Positions 15,615 to 22,691 of a DNA stretch of 30,789 nt are shown here, one piece after another. Below the pieces are notes generated by a model, which did not search any database, was not told the origin of the DNA, and saw only the letters and a program-made list of their open reading frames with translations. Position numbers and translations under genes: made by a program. The stretch's first letter is position 1; each line of letters opens with the position of its first letter. The stretch lies in assembly GCA_964600385.1 (NCBI GenBank), contig CAZRJC010000022.1, positions 1 to 30,789 on the forward strand, in the 5' to 3' direction. Origin of the DNA: DMER64 sp964600385. GTDB lineage: Bacteria; Bacteroidota; Bacteroidia; Bacteroidales; UBA932.

Positions 15615-15700
15615 TTTCACGATTTTTAATCTTCTGAAAAACAGGTGGATATGTTTTTCCAAAAACTGCGTTGCGCGGCAAATCGAGTTTGCCTGCGCAG
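15586..15700 (+). repeat. REP doublet copy 3 (right of the RAYT gene)
   Basis: Left arm from 15586 (cgcaaactcgaagtgccgcg) overlaps the 3' end of the RAYT coding region. Right arm tgcgcggcaaatcgagtttg... ends at 15700. It resembles copy 2 more than the dispersed copies. Confidence 0.92.
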
Positions 15701-15725
15701 ATGGCAGCAAATGGCCGGGGGTCCG

Positions 15726-15749
15726 GGGTCCAGGTCAGGGTCCAGGTCA
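15726..15749. repeat. Two exact 12-bp tandem repeats over the GH3/GH27 stop codon
   Basis: gggtccaggtca at 15726-15737 and 15738-15749. The TGA stop of the minus-strand GH3/GH27 gene (15747-15749) is the end of the second unit. Confidence 0.85.
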
Positions 15750-18700
15750 GGGCCGAACCGGACTTATCCTGTATAGTCCGGCTCCGTGGAACGGAATTTC
15801 CTGGCTGAATTCCTTTTCAAACACGCCGAGGTCTTTATGGCTCCATAGGTCAATCACCCGGGCGGGACCGTTGATTCCAATAGCTTGCAGATCAACGCGT
15901 ATCACGGTTCCGCCAGCGGAGGCTTCCGGGTCCGGGATTGCTGTATCAGGGGTGGCCGTGGCCGAGGCTGCCGTGGCCGGGGATGCCGTATCCGGGGCTT
16001 CCGGGCTTTGGGCATTGAAGAGGGCAAGGTATTTGTCGGAGCCGCCGGCGCAGGAGCCGGAGCAAGGCGTGGCATCAGAAGTGGCGTCAGAAGCAGAGGC
16101 AGCTGTGCGATCGGCACAGGTTTCGCCGCAGGACCCGCTGCAGGCAGCACCGCCACAACCGCCCGCACAAGCACCACCGCCGCAGGCGTCGGCCGCCCAG
16201 ATGATGAGGTCGTTGTCGCGGGAGATCTGGCGGTTGTTGGTGCTATGCTGGTTGACCCTGAGCATGTCGGGGTTGGTGAGGAGTTCTTTGGTGAGAGGGT
16301 CGAGCTTGGTCATGTCGCCGCCAAAGATGAGCGGGGAACGGCCGATGGCCCAAAGGCTCATGAGGGTGTATTGCTCGGCTTTGGTAAATTTGGTGGGACG
16401 GCCAAAGTCTATCATTCCAAGGGGAATCATGTCGGCATCGGGGAAATGGCCGGGGCCGCGGAACGGCGTCCAAACTTCCAACCGCTCGAACATGGCGTAG
16501 AGCAGTTCCCAGCGGTCCCAGAAGTCATCGGTAATGCGCCAGAGGTTGGCGTGGTTCATGACGTGTTCTCCGGCCGATACTGGGGTGGCGCCCGGGGACA
16601 AACTCAGTACAATGGGACGGCCGGTCAGGTCGATGGCCTCACGAATGGCTTCTATCTCGGCTTGCTGAACGGGATCGTACGGACGCGCGATGTCATCCAC
16701 TTTAATGTAGTCGACACCCCACCCGGCGTACATCCCGATTATGGAGCGGTAATAGGCCCGACCTTCGGGTTTGGTGGCATCGACGCCATACATGTCGGGA
16801 TTCCAGGGGCAGGTCGATCCGGTGATCGCGATATCGGCCGCACGGACATTGGTGCCCAGTACCGGCAGGTTCTTTTCCACCGCCTGGCGGGGAATGCCGC
16901 GCATGATATGTATGCCGAATTTCAATCCTTTGGAATGCACGTAATCGGCCAGCGGCTTGAATCCTTTTCCATCGGCGGCCGAGGGGAATTTCTTGAGCCC
17001 GGGGGTCAGGCGCCCGTATTCGTCCATGGTGAGGGGCGCACCGGGTTTGTAGTAATGGCGCTTGGATTCCGGCTCGTACCACTGGATATCAACGGTAAGG
17101 TATTTGTATCCGGCGGGCAGCAGGTGCTCGGCCATGGCATCGGCCTGTTCCATGATCTGCTGATCGGTCACCGTGGTGCCAAAGATGTCCCAGCTGTTCC
17201 ATCCGAGCGGAGGCGTTTGGGCAAATTTCCAGTATGTGGGGGCATCTTGGGCTAAGATGTTAACTGTTAATGATTTCAAATCCTTGTTGTCGGAGCTGGT
17301 GCCGTATAATATCTCGTATTCGCCGGGTGTCACGGTCATTTTGCGCTGAGCCCAATCAAAGAATTCAAAGGCGGACGGGGTCAGTTCAATGGTGGCCTGC
17401 TGAGTTTTTCCGGCAGGAACGGTTACCCGCTGGTAGCCGCGAAGGGTCTTGAGGGGACCTTCCACATCGTTGACCTTGCGGATATAGACCTGCACGATCT
17501 GTGTCCCGTCGCGTTTCCCCGTATTGGTAACGGGAACGGTCAGAGTGATGGTGTCCGTTGCTGTAATGGAGACGGCTTGGCAGGTGCTGGTGGAGACTGC
17601 GGGGCCGTTGGAGACGGCGGGGCTGGTGCTGGTGGAGACCGCGGGGCAGGTGCTGTTGGAGACGGCGGGGCTGAGGGTGGCCTCACCCAGTTCAAAGGTG
17701 GTGTAGCTGAGGCCGAATCCGAACGGAAAGAGGTAGTCGGTGGTATACCGATAGGTGCGGCCGGCCATGGAATAATCTTCGAAATCACCCAGTTTGTCGG
17801 AGTTTTTGTAGAAAGTCACGGGCAGTTTTCCCCCCGGATTGTAATCGCCAAAGAGCACATCGGCAACGGCCAGACCGCCCGATTCACCGGGGTACCAGGC
17901 CTGGAGTATGGCATCGCAGGATTGCGTCTCAGGGGCCAGGGCAATGGCCGAGCCCGAGCAATTCACGAACACCACTTTCTTCCCGGCGGCTTTCAGAGCC
18001 TTGAGGCAATTGCGCTGTACGGCAGGCAGTTCTATGTCCAGCCGGTCCCCTCCCTTGAATCCGGGGTAAGAGACGGGCATTTCCTCGCCCTCAAGCTTAC
18101 CGGAGAGGCCCCCGATAAACACAACCGTTTCTATGCCTTCCAGCTTTTTAATGAGCGCGGCATAATCCACATCCACCTCTTTACCAAAATCGAACTCAAT
18201 ATTGGCCTGCCAGTTGTTGAGTTGAGCATAGCGGATTTCAATCGAGTACTTTGTACCGGCCTCGAACGTAAACGGAATGCGTGAAGGCAGGGTGCGCCAG
18301 TTGTTGTACATCTGGATCTGCTTGCCGTTCACGGTCAGTTCGTAATAACCCGTTGCACCGCCCTTGAAAACAAGTTCTTCGGTCACTTTGGGGGTAAACT
18401 CGGTCTGAAACAATGCAGAAAAGGCTTCGAGTTTCACACCCGGAGCGAATTCATGCTGTCCGGCGGTCGTCATTTTAATAGGATTGGTGATATAGACCGA
18501 GGTCACCATGTCCCCTTCCCTGTTGGGATTGTTCCAGTAAGTGGCCTTGAAGCCCGGCTTACCTTCAAAGGAAAGTTGTCCGAAATAACTCTGAGTCACT
18601 TTATCTTCAACCAGGTCGCAGCCTTTGTCGTATAAGATTTTCCTGGCGGGAAGTTTCGTTTTTATTCCGTCCAGGATGGAGATGGTACGGATGGGGGTTC

Positions 18701-19967
18701 CGTTGTAATTACCCCACAGCATGACGGTATCGGCCGCATTGGGCCCTATCACGGCAATCTTCTTGTCCTTTTTGGACAGGGGCAGTATGTTGTTGTTGTT
18801 CTGGAGCAGGGTCATGGTCTGAAGCGCCATTTCGTAGGCAAGTTTCCTGTGTTTTTCGCAATTGATCACCGAGGCCGGGATCTGAGCCCAGGGCACAATG
18901 GAATCGTCATCAAAATCGCCGAGGTCAAAACGGCCGATCAATACGCGCATCAGGCTTTTGTCAATATCTTCTTCCTTGATCAGTCCGCGTTCGACGCCAT
19001 CGGGCAGGGTCTTGTAAGGATAATTCTCCCAGACACATTCCACGTCGGTTCCGGCCAAAACGGCTTTGGAAGCGGCATGTACCGGTGTCGATGACACCTT
19101 GTGCGAGGTGAAAAAGTCGGTAACGGCTCCGCAGTCCGATACTACAATATACTGGAAGCCCCACTCGTCACGCAGGATCTTCTGCAAAAGACGGGTGCTG
19201 CCGCAGCAGGGAACGTCGTCTATCCGCTGATAGGCACACATGACCTGGCGCACATCGGCATCCTGAACCAGGGCCTTGAAAGCCGGCAGGTAGGTCTCGT
19301 GCAGTTCGCGCGGGTTCAATGTATTGAGGTTGAGCTCGTGGCGGCTCCATTCCGGTCCCGAATGCACTGCAAAATGCTTGGCGCAGGCAAGCAGCTTGCG
19401 GTATCTGGCATCGGCCGGGCCCTGCAGCCCTTTTACCACCTGGACCCCCATGCGTGAAGTCAGGTACGGGTCTTCTCCGTAAGTTTCCTGGCCGCGTCCC
19501 CACCTCGGGTCTCTGAAAATATTCACATTTGGCGTCCACACCGATAGGCTCAGAAAGCGTTTGTTCTCATTGCCATCCTTCAGCCACTGGCTGTATAGAG
19601 CCCGCCCCTCGTCCGATACCGCATCGAAAATGCTGAATACCAGCTGCTCGTTGAACGAAGCGGCCATGCCTACAGGCTCGGGGAAAACGGTAACGTTATC
19701 GTTGTTGGCGTATCCGTGCAGCGCCTCGCTCCACCAGTTGAATTTCTTAATGCCCAGGCGGGGAATGGCATCGCTCTGGTCACACATCAAAGCGGCTTTT
19801 TCCTGAAGGGTCAGTCTTGAAATGAGATCTTTCGCCCGTTCCCCGGAGCTGAGTTCGGGATTTTGAAAAGGATATTGTTGGCCATAGGCAACAGCCGAGA
19901 ACAACATGATGCCCAAACATAGCAGAATCCCTCTGTTTCTAGAGGTTTTGTAACGCTTAACTTCCAT
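15747..19967 (-). CDS. Secreted GH3-PA14-GH27 fusion glycosidase
   Basis: 1406 aa. The start at 19967 is chosen because the signal peptide follows (ILLCLGIMLFSAVAYG, cleavage near residue 29). Domains: GH3 N-terminal barrel (~35-390) with WGRGQETYGEDPYL, KHFAVHSGPE and nucleophile Asp278 in VVSDCGAV, resembling beta-xylosidase-type GH3; PA14-like insert (~461-596); GH3 C-terminal domain (~602-765); Fn3-like (~800-903); GH27 barrel (~912-1260) starting PPLGWNSWD with nucleophile Asp1091 (YIKVDD) and acid/base Asp1148 (WRITDD); then a C-terminal beta domain. One chain thus combines a probable beta-glycosidase/xylosidase with an alpha-galactosidase or beta-L-arabinopyranosidase, for side-chained plant polysaccharides or glycoproteins. 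Three low-complexity insertions interrupt it: 767-800, a Cys/Gly-rich block at 1261-1312 with eight Cys, and an Ala/Pro/Thr block at 1322-1353. No SusC/SusD genes are nearby. Confidence 0.92.
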   Translation of the reverse strand: MEVKRYKTSRNRGILLCLGIMLFSAVAYGQQYPFQNPELSSGERAKDLISRLTLQEKAALMCDQSDAIPRLGIKKFNWWSEALHGYANNDNVTVFPEPVGMAASFNEQLVFSIFDAVSDEGRALYSQWLKDGNENKRFLSLSVWTPNVNIFRDPRWGRGQETYGEDPYLTSRMGVQVVKGLQGPADARYRKLLACAKHFAVHSGPEWSRHELNLNTLNPRELHETYLPAFKALVQDADVRQVMCAYQRIDDVPCCGSTRLLQKILRDEWGFQYIVVSDCGAVTDFFTSHKVSSTPVHAASKAVLAGTDVECVWENYPYKTLPDGVERGLIKEEDIDKSLMRVLIGRFDLGDFDDDSIVPWAQIPASVINCEKHRKLAYEMALQTMTLLQNNNNILPLSKKDKKIAVIGPNAADTVMLWGNYNGTPIRTISILDGIKTKLPARKILYDKGCDLVEDKVTQSYFGQLSFEGKPGFKATYWNNPNREGDMVTSVYITNPIKMTTAGQHEFAPGVKLEAFSALFQTEFTPKVTEELVFKGGATGYYELTVNGKQIQMYNNWRTLPSRIPFTFEAGTKYSIEIRYAQLNNWQANIEFDFGKEVDVDYAALIKKLEGIETVVFIGGLSGKLEGEEMPVSYPGFKGGDRLDIELPAVQRNCLKALKAAGKKVVFVNCSGSAIALAPETQSCDAILQAWYPGESGGLAVADVLFGDYNPGGKLPVTFYKNSDKLGDFEDYSMAGRTYRYTTDYLFPFGFGLSYTTFELGEATLSPAVSNSTCPAVSTSTSPAVSNGPAVSTSTCQAVSITATDTITLTVPVTNTGKRDGTQIVQVYIRKVNDVEGPLKTLRGYQRVTVPAGKTQQATIELTPSAFEFFDWAQRKMTVTPGEYEILYGTSSDNKDLKSLTVNILAQDAPTYWKFAQTPPLGWNSWDIFGTTVTDQQIMEQADAMAEHLLPAGYKYLTVDIQWYEPESKRHYYKPGAPLTMDEYGRLTPGLKKFPSAADGKGFKPLADYVHSKGLKFGIHIMRGIPRQAVEKNLPVLGTNVRAADIAITGSTCPWNPDMYGVDATKPEGRAYYRSIIGMYAGWGVDYIKVDDIARPYDPVQQAEIEAIREAIDLTGRPIVLSLSPGATPVSAGEHVMNHANLWRITDDFWDRWELLYAMFERLEVWTPFRGPGHFPDADMIPLGMIDFGRPTKFTKAEQYTLMSLWAIGRSPLIFGGDMTKLDPLTKELLTNPDMLRVNQHSTNNRQISRDNDLIIWAADACGGGACAGGCGGAACSGSCGETCADRTAASASDATSDATPCSGSCAGGSDKYLALFNAQSPEAPDTASPATAASATATPDTAIPDPEASAGGTVIRVDLQAIGINGPARVIDLWSHKDLGVFEKEFSQEIPFHGAGLYRISPVRP
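15909..16004. repeat. Ala/Pro/Thr low-complexity insertion in the GH27 C-terminal domain
   Basis: Codes for residues ~1322-1353 (PEAPDTASPATAASATATPD and following). The DNA is a run of related gccg(t/a)ggcc-type units, separating two beta-strands that are normally adjacent. Confidence 0.7.
16032..16187. repeat. Cys/Gly/Ala-rich insertion in the GH27 C-terminal domain
   Basis: Codes for residues ~1261-1312 with Cys at 1262, 1267, 1271, 1276, 1280, 1284, 1302 and 1306 (for example CGGGACAGGCGGAACSGSC). Flanking residues (LIIWAAD before, KYLALFNAQ after) are ordinary GH27 sequence, so this is an insertion. Confidence 0.8.
17568..17675. repeat. 24-bp in-frame tandem repeats in the GH3/GH27 gene (PAVSxST units)
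   Basis: Units of 24 bp, one shortened to 18, encode four to five PAVS(N/T)STx segments (residues ~767-800) just before the Fn3-like domain. All length changes are multiples of 3. Confidence 0.88.
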
Positions 19968-19996
19968 AAATGATATTATTTTGGGTAAAGTTATCA

Positions 19997-20004
19997 TATA
20001 TTTG
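19997..20004 (+). promoter_or_regulatory. Possible -7 box (TATATTTG) for the esterase gene
   Basis: Matches TAnnTTTG, 23 nt before the ATG at 20028, in the 60-bp divergent gap with the GH3/GH27 gene. A TTTG at 19980-19983 is 13 nt upstream, shorter than the usual -33 spacing. Confidence 0.4.
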
Positions 20005-20027
20005 TCAGCTTTAAAGGAAAAATTGCC

Positions 20028-21038
20028 ATGACGACACTCCGCAGCAAGATTTTTTTAGGAATACTTCGGAACCGGCATCTGCTCAAGGGGCACCTGAGAC
20101 CCGAGGTAATTGACGAGACGTTCTCCGTAGAGAAGTTTCGCAACAACATTGACAAAGCCTCCGAAAAAATGAAAATTCCCGACACGGTGCGGGTGGAGCC
20201 CACTTCCATTAACGGGAAGTACGCCAATGACGGGATGTACGCCAATGGCAGGAAGTACGCCAATGGCGGGATGTACGCCAATGACGGGATGTACGCCAAT
20301 GACGGGATGTACGCCGAGTGGATTGTTCCGCAGAACCCTCTGAAAGACAAGGTGCTACTGTACATACACGGAGGGGGCTTCATCTCGGGGTCCTGCCTTA
20401 CACACCGCATGCATGTGGCCAAGTTCGCGCAGGAATGCCAGATGAAGTCGCTGCTCTTTGACTATCGCCTGGCCCCGGAGCATCCGTTTCCTGCTGCACC
20501 CAAAGACTGCGTGACCGCATACAAGTGGCTGCTGGAGCAGGGGATCTCACCTCGGGACATTGTGGTGGGCGGCGAATCGGCCGGAGCCACACTCACCCTG
20601 TCGCTGCTGCTGTCCCTTAAAGAACAACTCATAGAACTGCCCCGGGCCGCTTTTGCCATCTCGCCCGTGACCGACCTCAGATGTCAGGCCGCCTCGTTCA
20701 CCTATAACTTTCCGCACGATGTGGCCCCCAAAAATTCCTGGACCGTCTGGACCAACATGTACATTGCCGGAAACGACCCCACCACCCCGCTGCTCTCGCC
20801 GCAATTCGGTGACTTCCGTGGCATTCCCCCCTTGTACATCTGCGTGGGCACCCATGAGATCCATTATGAAGATTGTCTGGCCGTGGCACGCGTTGCCCGG
20901 GAACACGGCGTGGATATCACCCTGCGCGAATGGAACAAAATGGTCCATGCGTTCCCGCTGCTCACCCCCCTCTTCCCCGAGGCCAAAACCGCATTTGAAG
21001 AGATTTGCAAGTGGGTGAGGGTGAGGAGTGAGGAGTGA
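20028..21038 (+). CDS. HSL-family alpha/beta hydrolase (esterase/lipase) with expanded YAN repeat
   Basis: 336 aa, no signal peptide, so probably cytoplasmic. Hormone-sensitive-lipase-family marks: HGGG oxyanion motif (114-117), FDYRLAPEHPFPA (144-156), nucleophile elbow GESAG with Ser184, acidic residue in GTHEIHYED (Glu277 or Asp282), and His307 in KMVHAFP. It should hydrolyse small acyl esters. Residues 62-97 contain six copies of a six-residue unit (GMYAND type) from an 18-bp tandem repeat; the phrase INGKYA...YAEWIVP shows the expansion grew out of the ordinary 'INGxxAEW' strand of the family, lengthening a loop before the core. The stop codon lies in a purine-rich gtgaggagtgagg repeat. 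It is divergent from the GH3/GH27 gene; removal of acyl decorations from sugars is possible but unproven. Confidence 0.88.
   Translation: MTTLRSKIFLGILRNRHLLKGHLRPEVIDETFSVEKFRNNIDKASEKMKIPDTVRVEPTSINGKYANDGMYANGRKYANGGMYANDGMYANDGMYAEWIVPQNPLKDKVLLYIHGGGFISGSCLTHRMHVAKFAQECQMKSLLFDYRLAPEHPFPAAPKDCVTAYKWLLEQGISPRDIVVGGESAGATLTLSLLLSLKEQLIELPRAAFAISPVTDLRCQAASFTYNFPHDVAPKNSWTVWTNMYIAGNDPTTPLLSPQFGDFRGIPPLYICVGTHEIHYEDCLAVARVAREHGVDITLREWNKMVHAFPLLTPLFPEAKTAFEEICKWVRVRSEE
20211..20316. repeat. Six 18-bp in-frame tandem repeats in the esterase gene
   Basis: Unit gggatgtacgccaatgac and variants (gggaagtacgcc, aggaagtacgcc). The fourth and fifth units are identical, suggesting recent slippage. 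They encode residues ~62-97. Confidence 0.95.
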
Positions 21039-21087
21039 GGGCGGAGAGTGAGGAGTGAGAAGGAAAAATGTTAAATGTTAAATGTAA
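21016..21087. repeat. Short tandem repeats over and after the esterase stop codon
   Basis: gtgaggagtgaggagtgagg-type purine repeats span the stop at 21036-21038. They are followed at ~21067 by three copies of a 7-bp aaatgtt unit in non-coding DNA, where period 7 is tolerated. Confidence 0.75.
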
Positions 21088-21127
21088 TTCCTTGAATTAT
21101 ATAGCCTTCCAATAAAAAATTAAAATC

Positions 21128-21814
21128 GTGAAAAATACACATCGCCTTATTTTGGGGCTCCTGATTACTTTCATCATTTTTGCTGCAGCTACTGTAGCCG
21201 GCAGAAATATTACGCTGGGGAACAATTTCATTCCCAGTTCGTTTTTCATACACACCGTGATGCTCATTTTTTCAGTAGGCGCGATTGCAATACTGAGAAA
21301 ATACGTACCCTTCAGGATTGCCTGGCCTCGTTTCAAAACAATTTGGAAACCTATTCTTTTTGGGTTCCTGACCACCGTGATTGTGAATATTACCCTCAAC
21401 GTGTTTACCATGGCAGCCGGATTCAAACCCGAGGCCCATCCGCTGCTGACTGCCTCTACCCCGCTCCAGACCTTCCTCTTTATTTTCATCTACGCGAGCA
21501 TTGCCGAGGAAATACTCATGAGGGGATTTCTTCAGAATTTCCTCCATCCGCTCAAAGCACGGGGAATCCATCTTTTCAAGCACACCATCAGCCTGCCGGT
21601 TATCATCGGGGCAGTGGCCTTTGGTCTGATACATCTTATCCTGTTCACCACCGGCGTCGGCACTCTGTTTGTGGTCCGGACTGTGATCTTCACTACCATC
21701 CTCGGCCTGTTTGCGGGGTATTATCAGGAAAAGCATAACAACCACGCCTATGCCATAATCGTTCACATGGCCGGAAACCTCATGGGAGTATTCGGAGCCT
21801 TATTAATGCATTGA
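21128..21814 (+). CDS. CPBP-family intramembrane metalloprotease
   Basis: 228 aa beginning with GTG at 21128; no ATG in frame precedes the first membrane segment, so GTG is the only sensible start. About six to seven hydrophobic helices. Signature motifs of the CPBP (CaaX protease / bacteriocin-processing, Abi) family are present: EEILMRG with Glu127, Glu128 and Arg132, FGLIH with His169, and HMAGN with His213 and Asn217. The family cleaves membrane-associated substrates; in bacteria, roles range from bacteriocin self-immunity to peptide maturation, and the substrate here is unknown. A REP doublet begins 17 nt after the stop. A second, longer CPBP gene lies 0.9 kb downstream. Confidence 0.88.
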   Translation: MKNTHRLILGLLITFIIFAAATVAGRNITLGNNFIPSSFFIHTVMLIFSVGAIAILRKYVPFRIAWPRFKTIWKPILFGFLTTVIVNITLNVFTMAAGFKPEAHPLLTASTPLQTFLFIFIYASIAEEILMRGFLQNFLHPLKARGIHLFKHTISLPVIIGAVAFGLIHLILFTTGVGTLFVVRTVIFTTILGLFAGYYQEKHNNHAYAIIVHMAGNLMGVFGALLMH

Positions 21815-21830
21815 GGGGACGGCAACGGAC

Positions 21831-21944
21831 GGCAAACTCGAAGTGCCGCGCAGGAGAGATTTTGAGATTTTCAAATAATTGATTTTTAAGCACTTAATTT
21901 TTGTAAATTTTCCGTTGCGCGGTAATTCGAGTTTGCCTGCGCAG
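21831..21944 (+). repeat. REP doublet copy 4
   Basis: Left arm ggcaaactcgaagtgccgcg at 21831; right arm tgcgcggtaattcgagtttg... ends at 21944. It differs from copy 5 (22517-22631) by only one substitution and one inserted base across ~114 bp, spacer included. The two are in direct orientation around the 177-aa Cys-rich gene. Confidence 0.95.
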
Positions 21945-21970
21945 AAAACAGTTTAAAACACACCTTTTTT

Positions 21971-22504
21971 ATGTTTGATATTAGAAAAATACAGGAGCAA
22001 GTAATTTTCCAGGCGGTAAAAGCCCAAAGTGATGAAGAAACAGCCCGGCAAATTGTTGGCGGCGAAAAAGAAAACAATCCCACGTGGGTCAAGAACACCA
22101 TGAACAGGCTGAACGGACGTTTTGATCCGGCCTCGGTAAAAAAGATAAGGATGAACTGCCAGTGCGGTTACGGCATGGACGAGAAACTGGCGCTGCTCAA
22201 AGAACTCATGGCCGGCGCATCCAACCTGGATGAGTTTGCCAACAATCCGAAAGCAAGGGCTGCAGGGCTGTCTTACGAGAACAACCATCTGTACCTGCAG
22301 TTTCCGTTTTGCCCCTGCCCCATGCTGGCCGAGGTGGACCGGCTGGATGACCTGACATGGTGCCAGTGCACTACCGGCTACAGCAAGGTGCTTTTTGAGA
22401 AAGCATTCGGTTGTGAAGTGGACGTGGAACTTCTCAAGAGTGTTAAAGCGGGCGATGACTGCTGTCTGATGGAAATAATTCCTTTACAAGCCGTCCGCTT
22501 TTGA
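21971..22504 (+). CDS. Cys-rich protein, DUF6144/V4R-like, paralogue 1
   Basis: 177 aa, no signal peptide. Cysteines occur in clusters: MNCQCGYGM, FPFCPCPM, WCQCTTGYSK and a terminal GDDCCLMEI. The last third (WCQCTTGYSKVLFEKAFGCEVDVELLKSV...GDDCCLMEI) aligns by eye with the 194-aa protein at 28282 (YCQCSVEFNKQFFEAALGKHVDVELKQSI...GDCCEFDVKI), so the window has two paralogues. The 'G..CC.f.i' ending recalls V4R / ATC-hydrolase-like folds, and the clusters suggest metal or redox chemistry; the DUF6144 label is from memory and should be treated as a suggestion. It sits alone between two nearly identical REP doublets, which could recombine and delete it. Confidence 0.75.
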   Translation: MFDIRKIQEQVIFQAVKAQSDEETARQIVGGEKENNPTWVKNTMNRLNGRFDPASVKKIRMNCQCGYGMDEKLALLKELMAGASNLDEFANNPKARAAGLSYENNHLYLQFPFCPCPMLAEVDRLDDLTWCQCTTGYSKVLFEKAFGCEVDVELLKSVKAGDDCCLMEIIPLQAVRF

Positions 22505-22516
22505 GGCGGAGAGGGT

Positions 22517-22631
22517 GGCAAACTCGAAGTGCCGCGCAGGAGAGATTTTGAGATTTTCAAATAATTGATTTTTAAGCACTTAATTTTTGCAAATTTTCCG
22601 TTGCGCGGTAATTCGAGTTTGCCCTGCGCAG
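22517..22631 (+). repeat. REP doublet copy 5
   Basis: Same sequence as copy 4 apart from a t/c change in the spacer and one additional c in the right arm (gtttgccctgcgca). It starts 12 nt after the Cys-rich gene stop. Confidence 0.95.
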
Positions 22632-22660
22632 AAACCGGGATTTGCCTCGGCAAAAACCAG

Positions 22661-22668
22661 TATATTTG
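22661..22668 (+). promoter_or_regulatory. Possible -7 box (TATATTTG) for the second CPBP gene
   Basis: Matches TAnnTTTG, 23 nt before the ATG at 22692, with TTTG at 22641-22644, 16 nt upstream (slightly short of the usual spacing). It lies immediately after REP doublet copy 5. Confidence 0.45.
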
Positions 22669-22691
22669 CCAGCATCTAATATCCTTTACCC

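Larger units (their letters stand above)
14521..15700 (+). mobile_element. RAYT transposase unit bracketed by two REP doublets
   Basis: A Y1-type transposase gene lies between REP doublets at 14521-14634 and 15586-15700, which are in the same orientation and are each other's closest relatives in the window (right arm ggcaaatcgag, shared gatttttaa and atatgtt spacer pieces). The same arms occur in three doublets away from the transposase. This is the expected picture of a REP-associated tyrosine transposase with its cognate REPs. Whether the whole unit moves is unknown, as RAYTs are usually treated as single-copy domesticated genes. Confidence 0.75.

Noticed and set aside
15885..17255. Long plus-strand ORF opposite the GH3/GH27 gene
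   Set aside because: Gly/Val/Arg-rich antisense shadow of a GC-rich coding region; the minus frame has complete catalytic motifs.
6215..22631. CRISPR array from the recurring ggcaaactcgaag unit
   Set aside because: Copies are kilobases apart, inverted in pairs and lie with a transposase; no spacers or cas genes.
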